From Curvularia sp. ZM96 (taxonomy: Eukaryota > Ascomycota > Dothideomycetes > Pleosporales > Pleosporaceae), in assembly GCA_022457065.1 (NCBI GenBank), contig JAJGBQ010000006.1, forward strand, positions 496,001-560,000: a DNA stretch of 64,000 nucleotides. Reading direction: 5' to 3'. Each line of letters begins with the position of its first letter. Positions within the stretch are counted from its first letter, which is position 1. The notes below the pieces were generated by a model. The model saw only the letters and a program-made list of their open reading frames with translations. It had not been told where the DNA came from and did no database searches. This document shows positions 57,805 to 64,000 of this stretch, in pieces. Made by a program: the position numbers and the translations under genes.

Positions 57805-58311
57805 GGGCCTTTTTAGTTTTGGTTTTAGTTTCCAGCTTCAGTTTCTGTAAGAAGTTAGTAACGGAAGCTGAAGCTGCAACTAGTAGACTGTTTAGAAACT
57901 TCTAGTTCCAGCTTCATTAAATCGAAGTCCAGTTTGTTAGCGCTGATAGGCAGGATTTAGACCTTTTCTACGTAGTGCAAGATCAACCTGTCCCCTATTT
58001 AGAGCAGATGCTAAGCACTTCAGTCCGCAATTGTTGCTTTCAAGCTCTAGTTTGAGTTCTAAAGCTCTCTGGTTTAATCACGTAATAGATCTTATTCACC
58101 TTATCAACGTTACGCTGACGTCTATGCTGACGTTGACAAGGCAAATAAGATCTATCACGTAACTAAACTGGAAGTAGAACTGGCTACTAGCTGAACACGC
58201 CTTGAAGCTTCGTGATTAAGTTTAGTATTAGTCAGACTGGCCACTAAAAGTGACTAAAAGCTGACAACTAGAACTGCAACTGGAACTGAAACTGGGACAC
58301 CAAACAGGCCC
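57805..58311. mobile_element. Tourist-like MITE (PIF/Harbinger-type), 507 bp
   Basis: The left end reads GGGCCTTTTTAG and the right end, on the opposite strand, GGGCCTGTTTGG. Both are flanked by the trinucleotide TTA (57802-57804 and 58312-58314), a target-site duplication typical of PIF/Harbinger and Tourist elements. Similarity continues inward (TTTCCAGCTTCAGTTTC versus CAGTTTCAGTTCCAG). The interior has no coding capacity, so it would be mobilised in trans. A large internal hairpin sits at 58072-58168. Differences between the ends include G-to-A and G-to-T changes, suggesting an old or RIP-affected copy. Confidence 0.75.
58072..58168. repeat. 39-bp internal inverted repeat in the MITE
   Basis: Arms 58072-58110 and 58130-58168 are reverse complements apart from a few transitions, sharing the core ATAGATCTTATT, with a 19-nt spacer. 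It would fold into a stable hairpin in single-stranded DNA or in a transcript. Confidence 0.8.
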
Positions 58312-58314
58312 TTA

Positions 58315-58955
58315 CTAATATGAAACTCTATTAGTGTAAGCGGTGAAATCACAACAGGGTCACAACGTCGACTCGACAGGGAATTCCTAGCGCGCAGGAC
58401 CTGCAAGGATCTCAAAATAGATTTTCAACGATCCTATCGACGACCCTTCGTCACTGTAGCGCTGTGAGAGCGTTGAGAAGGCAATTCTATAGTATACCTC
58501 TATTTACTTATATAAAGAGAGCCTAAGGATAGATATAGAAAGATATAAATTAATCTTACATTTCTCTAAGACATTGCTCGCTACTATAGTCAACCCTTAT
58601 AGTTTTAGACTATTATCATATTATAACACGTGCGCGGTATTATAGTAGAGCAGTTTTTATTACGCTATCTTAGTACACCAAGACATAGCTCTAACGACAT
58701 ACCCAAGATGTCTTAGCGTTTGCCGATTTAAGAACATAGCAAGACACCACTGTTTCCGCATGTAGTGTGAGTCGTGCCAATAAGGCAACAAGATGGAATT
58801 GCAATGTTGCGAAGGCGAGTTGTTCAAATACTGAAAAACTATACAAGATACATGCCACCCGCTAACCCATGCGAAGATGTATCGCTCTCCAATGAACGCC
58901 AGTGCTGAAAGCGGCAGCTTATGAAATCCGGATCATCAATGTGGTCAACCAACAT
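58315..58955. other. AT-rich repeat-derived segment containing the right direct-repeat copy
   Basis: From 58490 to 58680 the sequence is very AT-rich (TATTTACTTATATAAAGAGA, then TAGATATAGAAAGATATAAA), resembling a degenerate LTR or promoter of a retroelement; no coding capacity. The right direct-repeat copy is at 58687-58806, and the rest is the 3' flank of the PTM1-like gene. Confidence 0.4.
58687..58806. repeat. right copy of a diverged direct repeat
   Basis: Same-orientation partner of 56963-57081. The two copies bracket about 1.6 kb containing the MITE and AT-rich sequence, as expected for relic terminal repeats of a larger insertion or for a segmental duplication. Confidence 0.75.
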
Positions 58956-60838
58956 CTAATCAGCTTTTTTACCAGTCAACCTCGAACGCTCGTTCTTCCC
59001 TCCCTTCGAGTTACCAGCGCCTGAGTCATCACTGTCTTCATCGCTGTCATCGTCGCTCTCTTCTTCACTTTCCTCCTCGCTTCCATCGCTGCTCCACTTG
59101 TCGTCCTCACCCACAGCGAAGATTGTGTCACCGTCAAGACTTTCTCTGGGAGGATGGATGGGCTTCTGTGGTTGTGGTGCGGGCAGTGGAGATGCATCCC
59201 GTGCGTTATTGTTATTCGATCTTTGAACTGGATCGTATGAACCAGATTGGTTCGGTCCCCCTTCTTCCTCGTCCAAAGAGTCCCTAAGTGAAGCAATCTC
59301 GAAGCCCTCATCATCCTGAGCAATCTGGGAGCAGGTCAGTATTCATTTAGGAAACATACAGCTTGTGCAGACTTACCTCGTCACTCATAGCAAATCTCCT
59401 ATTGTTCGCCGTCGGCCTCCACATGTATGCGACAAAGCATACATCAGCCAAGTATACCAGATTCAGCCAACCATCAAGCACAAACCATCGGGTTTGCCAG
59501 TGGGTCGGCGCAAAGTCTGGGGTCGAAGCGCCAGCAAAGGTAAAGCTGTTGATAAAGAAGAAACCAAAAATGACGATGATGCTTGTCAAAATACACCACC
59601 ACAATCGCTTGTACATGGTGGCCTTGACATGTTGTTTTCGCTCCATGAGATCTTTCATGGTAAGGTTAAGCGAGTTCAGAGTCCAGATGTAAAAGGCCGT
59701 GAGGGTAGCGGATAGTGGCAAGATAACAAGCAAGACGATAGGGCCAGCGTCATCTGGGCGAACGGTGAGCGATGCGACAGCATAGATAACGCCGAAAATA
59801 AAGTGCGCTACAGCAAGCCAACGGACAACCATCATAGTCTTTCCGAGGGTCGGCTTGACGACACCATAACCCATGCATACAATGAGAAGCAAAAAGAACG
59901 AGAACGAGTTACGGAAAGCATTCAGAACGGCAACGATGATCATGAGTGCCTTGGCGCCGACGTTGTTACCATGGCGATTTTGGTAGTCGTAGTATCCCCA
60001 AGTCATGAGCATCTCCAAGACCAGGAAAACCAGGATAGCGGTGATGTAGTTCTGGACGGCAAGGATATCGTGCCTGTTCTGAAAATACAGGAAGCCCCAG
60101 AATGCCAGTACAACAAAGTAGACAATTGTAATACCGCCGTAGAAGGGCAATTTCGGAATCTGGGCTGCCTGGAGTTCACCGTACGCATTTCGGAAAGTCA
60201 CAATGGCCTCGTATTCTAGTCGGCTGTCTTGAGCTGCCGCTGCCACACAGTAGTATCCTGTTTTTATCGAGATCTTCTTGTCTCCGGCGGAAACGGGGTA
60301 GTTGATGGGTTTGGGGTCATTGAGGTTCACGGCGGCGGTTCTGATGTACATTTGCGAGATGTTGTCGACGTCTTCGGCGAGCACCCATTCGCCTTTGTGT
60401 GTCTCGTTGCATAGTTTCAGCTTAATTGATTCGTCGTCGCAAATGTAATGGCGATTTTCCTGTATCCAAGTCAGCCAGTTTTTCCAAGATCAGGCTACCA
60501 AGCACAAACATCGTTTACGGGCAAGTCGGAGGGTGCGCCCAGAAGCAACGTGTCTTTCCACTCCCACACTACCACACTGACTATTGGGTTCTCGATGCCT
60601 TCATTTTTCTTTGGATCTTTTATGAACTTGACGAGTATGAACGGATCAACCCTTCCACCCCACGCCTTCTTGCTGTACATGCCTGAGCATTTTTGGCGAT
60701 CATTTTGATTCTGGAGAAGTATTAGCAATGTATAGAAAGCATATAGAAGGGAGGCGATACCAAAGTAACGTCTATTGCTGCTACTGCATTGATTGTGGCC
60801 AGCAGCAGCAGCGCGATCTTGCGCAGCCCTGCCTTCAT
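58956..60838 (-). CDS. PTM1: PTM1-like seven-transmembrane Golgi protein (TMEM87/GOLD-7TM family)
   Basis: Secretory-pathway membrane protein of the Ptm1/TMEM87/lung-7TM group. Five exons minus one: four exons, complement(58956..59324, 59377..60459, 60510..60710, 60761..60838), 576 aa. Exon 1 encodes a signal peptide (MKAGLRKIALLLLATINAVA). The lumenal domain (to about residue 195) has paired Cys around KCSGMYSKKAW, HYICDDE and KLKLCNETHKGEW. Seven membrane spans follow, beginning with FYGGITIVYFVVLAFWGFLY and including YITAILVFLVLEMLMTWGYY, FFLLLIVCMGYGVVKPTLG and LVILPLSATLTAFYIW. VVKPTLG is a family signature. The cytosolic tail, encoded by the last exon, is highly acidic (alternating Glu, Asp and Ser near residues 530-555) and ends LTGKKAD. 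Introns of 50, 50 and 52 nt are all phase 0. Confidence 0.92.
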
Positions 60839-61182
60839 CCTGCGGAGAGATGAAAGGCCAGCTGGCGGAGCTGACGGCTAAGAGACGACGGCGCTTCAGG
60901 CCAGGAATTGCGATGCGAATCGGGTCGACGAAACTTCTTGTTCCTCACGTAACGGTCAACGATGGGTCATGGGCGCAAGTTAGGCGTGGATCTGTGGCAG
61001 TTTGGATTGCGCGTTCGTCCATGACCCCCAGCTCCGCCTTCCCGGCAGCACGGGCTTCGCGCGTAACGGTTTGTGGCGCAGTGCAGAGTGTGGCGCAGTC
61101 CCGCCCACACCTTCACACACCAGACGAGTCAGCCCTACACAACCGTTGCAACACCAACACCACCCCCTTCGAACACGCTAAT
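60839..61182. promoter_or_regulatory. bidirectional promoter, PTM1-like and NCS2
   Basis: 344 bp between divergent starts. The part before NCS2 is C/A-rich (CACACCTTCACACACCAG near 61104). No other feature seen. Confidence 0.5.
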
Positions 61183-62370
61183 ATGCCAGGCAAACACATC
61201 TCAGGTGCTTCTGATGAGCCCTGTAGGCGATGCAAGGGCATTTCTGTGCTCGTTGTACGCTCTGAGCCGCTCTGCCAGTCAGTCTTGCGCCACTTGGGCA
61301 GAAGAAAAAGAAGAATTCGCTAAGACCTCCATAGTGACTGTTTCGCCCGCTATGTCCACACCAAATGCATCAAGCGCCTGGAATCTTTCCGCGTCAATTT
61401 TGGCGCGGAAAAGCAACGCAGGGTTCTGGTACCCCTGTCTTTTGGTTTTTCCTCCATTACTCTCTTACATGTCTTGGATCTGCATCTCAAGACTCAAAAG
61501 AGCAAGACTGGGCGGACTGGCTTTGAGATAAGCGCTGTTCATGTCCAAGAACCAGGAAACGCCGCACAGGCTGAAGCACTTCTGGAAAAGGTCCGAATGC
61601 AATATCCAGATCATGAATATGCTTCATTGTCTTTGCATGATGTATTCCGCCTAGTCCCACACGATGCTTCCCTCAAGACGCTGGTACCTCAGGGCGAACA
61701 AAAGGCCGAACTAAGTCCAGAAGAGCAGTTGGCACACATGGTCAACTCCCTCACCTCAGCAACAGCTCGTGCCGACGTAATCTCTACTCTTCGAACCCGT
61801 TTGATCGTAGAACATGCCAGGTTGGCCGATTGCGAAAGCATCCTCTGGGGTGACAGCACCACTACTCTGGCTCAAAAGACGCTTGCTGAAACAGCAAAAG
61901 GCCGTGGCTTCTCCCTGCCCTGGCAAATATCTGATGGCGAATCCCCCTTTGGACTCCAGTTTCATTACCCGCTGAGAGATGTTCTTAAGAAAGAACTCAT
62001 CTCTTACGTCAACATGGCAGACTCTGATCTGGCTTCACTCGTACATGAGACATCATCAGGTCCCACTCAAGCATCGACGAGCTCCAAAAATACAACCATA
62101 GACGACCTCATGAAGCAGTACTTCGAGTCTGTCGAAGAGAACTTCCCCAGCATCGTTGCTAACGTTGTTCGAACCACAGGCAAACTCCAAGCGCGCCCCG
62201 ATGCACTCTCCGATCCAAAATGTAGCTTGTGCAGCATGCCCGTTCCTGAAGGGCGTTTTGGCATCCACGGTTGGGGTGGCGATCAACACGACAGCAACAG
62301 CGCTGAATCTGAGAACACCAGACGCAATATTTGTTATGGATGTACAAGATCGTTGCCTAAAGCCGTTTGA
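61183..62370 (+). CDS. NCS2: cytoplasmic tRNA 2-thiolation protein 2
   Basis: Partner of Ncs6/Ctu1 in the Urm1-dependent pathway that 2-thiolates the wobble uridine (mcm5s2U34) of tRNA-Lys, -Glu and -Gln in the cytosol. Two exons, 61183..61277 and 61335..62370, 376 aa. The N-terminal zinc site is CRRC (14-17) and, across the 57-nt intron (GTCAGT..ATAG), CHDC. YVHTKCIKRLESFRVNFG, then VLVPLSFGFSSITLLHVLDLHL is the PP-loop-like ATPase fold, degenerate in Ncs2 as usual. The C-terminal zinc site has CSLC and CYGC. The protein is shorter than some orthologues, and TRRNICYGCTRSLPKAV is a normal ending. Joining through the intron is required because the exon 1 frame otherwise reads into an unrelated basic tail. 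Confidence 0.92.
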
Positions 62371-63179
62371 ACACGCGGATCTACTAGGAGAAACAGAAGC
62401 TCGTTGTATGAAAATACACTAGACACCTGATACACCGGTCCATTCAGCAAGCCGATCCTACCCACTTGTACTTCGCTGTAGTGTCGAGCTCAAATTCCGA
62501 TCCAGCATGCCCTTATTCGCCATTGAGCTGAACCCATTGTTGGCATCGCTGTCATATTGTACTCTACAGGCTTCCATCAACACCTGGACCCGTTTGCGAG
62601 TCGAATGCATTGATTCTGCCAAAAAAAGGAGGCACAGTCGATCCGATTTTCAGAAGGAGGCTTCAACGAAAATTACGGCATCCACATCTAGACCACCCAC
62701 CCAACACAGCGCACTCAAATCGAATACACGACTTAAAGAAAGCAGTACTTGCCAAGGCCACTCTTTGTTTTGCCCATTTTGCTGTCAGGCACGAATCAGG
62801 ACGTTTGTCGTTATTGCATGGACTGAGACTACAACTTCTAGTACAACGACTTGTAGGGCGAGCTCTTGTCTCGTGAAAACGGGAACGCGACAAGAACCTA
62901 TTGAGTGCGTTACGCACGTTCGTACATCCTACAATAGACAAAGAAATAGTTTATGATTTTGTACCGGGATATACATCAAAAGGCTGTCGATGCGAGCGGA
63001 TACTAGAGGACATTTAGACCATGCATTGTACTGTTACTCCTTATATTGTAACACTCTATCAAGAATAGCCAACACTTGATTTATCTTTCTCCACAAAACG
63101 ATAGACGTATTGAGATCTAAACGCTGTCTCTATCACTCCACTCAGTCTATCTCTACATCTACCCTCTTCCCCCACCAAT
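62371..63179. other. convergent intergenic region
   Basis: About 0.8 kb between NCS2 (+) and the helicase (-). Overlapping 90-150-codon frames at 62507-62956 (+) in more than one frame show no recognisable domain. From 62950 on it is AT-rich, matching 3' UTR sequence. Confidence 0.4.
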
Positions 63180-64000
63180 CTAAGCATCCAACCCATCCCT
63201 CTCAACCAACCACCTCACCACCTCCACAATCTCCGCTTCGTGCTTACTAATCCCTTTACCAGGCTCCTTCACCATGCCCTCTAGCACCTTATCCAGCATG
63301 CCCCTCAACCGGCTCACCAGCACGCCTATCCTCGCCCACCCCCTAAGTCGAATCCACTCATCCACCACCAACCCACGCCCCAGCGTATCTACCTGAATCT
63401 TACCCGCAAACATGAGCAAGCTATACGCATTGAACGGCGTGATATCCCTTATAAACACCTTACTCGTCGCCATCTTGTTAAAGTACGCAATAAATGACGC
63501 ATTGTGCGGGAACGTCTGACTGGAAAAGAGTGTGGACGACGGGTGCACAAAGACACGTCCGTTTTCCTGGTTGAAGTATTTGATTTCACGGGCTGAGGGG
63601 TCGAGTTCGACGGCGCCAGCTATGCCTGCGGCGAATTTCTTGTCGGGAAGCTGTATGCGTGCTATTTGTGGGTTGAAGGAGCCCGCAATGAGAGCACGCA
63701 AGAGGGCATCATTCGCGTTGTGTTTGTTGTAAGTGGATGCGGTGGAGGGGTTGGCTGAGGAGTAGTGTGTGGGAATAAAGGAAATCTCTTTTAGGGATGA
63801 GAGATACTGTGTGCGATTTGAGGCAATGTCGAACATGGTTTGCGGCGATAGACGGTTGTCTTGACACCAGAAGCGGAGGTCGCGCGATGATATGCCTTTG
63901 CTGCGGAGGGCAGACCATTGTTCGTACGCCCGAAGGTCCACCAAGAGATCGCCTTGGTTGTTAGAAAACGAAGAACGGAGGCGGTCAAACTCGTTCCGTG
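63180..64000 (-). CDS. DEAH-box RNA helicase, C-terminal part (partial, runs off the window)
   Basis: The frame is open to the window edge; 272 codons plus the stop are visible. Only the C-terminal accessory region of a DHX29/DHX57/yeast YLR419W-like helicase is present; the RecA motor domains lie outside. Visible landmarks are the end of the helicase-associated (HA2/ratchet) region with LLRALIAGSFNPQIARIQL, and the OB-fold with FNQENGRVFVHPSSTLF, FIAYFNKMATSKVFIRDIT and PFNAYSLLMFAGKIQVD. The C-terminal tail is ARIGVLVSRLRGMLDKVLEG and ends VRWLVERDGLDA. The role (translation or RNA remodelling) is inferred from the family. No intron in the visible part. Confidence 0.88.
   Translation of the reverse strand, partial: RNEFDRLRSSFSNNQGDLLVDLRAYEQWSALRSKGISSRDLRFWCQDNRLSPQTMFDIASNRTQYLSSLKEISFIPTHYSSANPSTASTYNKHNANDALLRALIAGSFNPQIARIQLPDKKFAAGIAGAVELDPSAREIKYFNQENGRVFVHPSSTLFSSQTFPHNASFIAYFNKMATSKVFIRDITPFNAYSLLMFAGKIQVDTLGRGLVVDEWIRLRGWARIGVLVSRLRGMLDKVLEGMVKEPGKGISKHEAEIVEVVRWLVERDGLDA

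Noticed and set aside
62507..62956. 150-codon frame between NCS2 and the helicase
   Set aside because: Thr/Ser-rich with several alternative open frames of similar length and no domain; likely chance.

Overview
The window is nuclear DNA of a filamentous ascomycete (Pezizomycotina). Genes are split by short introns (about 45-90 nt, a few longer) with GT..AG ends and CTAAC/CTGAC-type branch sites. The families are typical of moulds: a HET-domain protein, Zn2Cys6 regulators, a fungal CorA-like transporter with an N-terminal ubiquitin-like domain, and a Tea4/Bud14 polarity factor. A Dothideomycete (Pleosporales) is my best guess, but that is inference. No rRNA, tRNA or CRISPR was seen.

Layout. 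0.5-2.7 kb: acetoacetyl-CoA synthetase (-). 2.7-9.6 kb: an unusually long stretch with no convincing gene. 9.6-11.3 kb: PI-specific phospholipase C (+). 12.7-14.3 kb: UNC93-like transporter (-). 15.2-16.5 kb: ALKBH1-like dioxygenase (-). 17.2-18.4 kb: cyclase-family hydrolase (-). 19.7-22.7 kb: HAM1-like protein (-). 24.1-28.9 kb: CorA-like channel with ubiquitin-like domain (-). 29.7-30.9 kb: tandem-PH protein (-). 31.6-35.1 kb: ribosome-assembly GTPase EFL1 (+). 35.5-38.7 kb: Aro80-like Zn2Cys6 factor (-). 40.3-45.7 kb: Gal4-like Zn2Cys6 factor (+), Yfh7-like P-loop kinase (-) and sugar porter (+), a possible small functional neighbourhood. 46.9-50.3 kb: Tea4/Bud14 SH3 protein (-). 51.5-53.3 kb: HET protein (-). 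54.2-55.3 kb: 2OG-Fe(II) dioxygenase (-). 55.7-56.9 kb: IBA57/CAF17 (-). 57.0-58.8 kb: a repeat island with a 507-bp Tourist-like MITE, flanked by a diverged direct repeat. 59.0-60.8 kb: PTM1-like Golgi membrane protein (-). 61.2-62.4 kb: tRNA 2-thiolation protein NCS2 (+). 63.2-64.0 kb: C-terminal part of a DEAH helicase that leaves the window (-).

Most genes are unrelated housekeeping functions (lipid and acyl-CoA metabolism, translation, Fe-S maturation, cell polarity, transport), so this is mainly an ordinary chromosomal segment. The unusual parts are the gene-empty 2.7-9.6 kb block, the MITE/direct-repeat island, two GC-AG introns, a stop-free 54-nt intron in the Gal4-like gene, and a possible dual start in the ALKBH1-like gene. 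Exon coordinates were derived by hand from splice signals, reading-phase continuity and family similarity. I found no convincing new multi-gene system.
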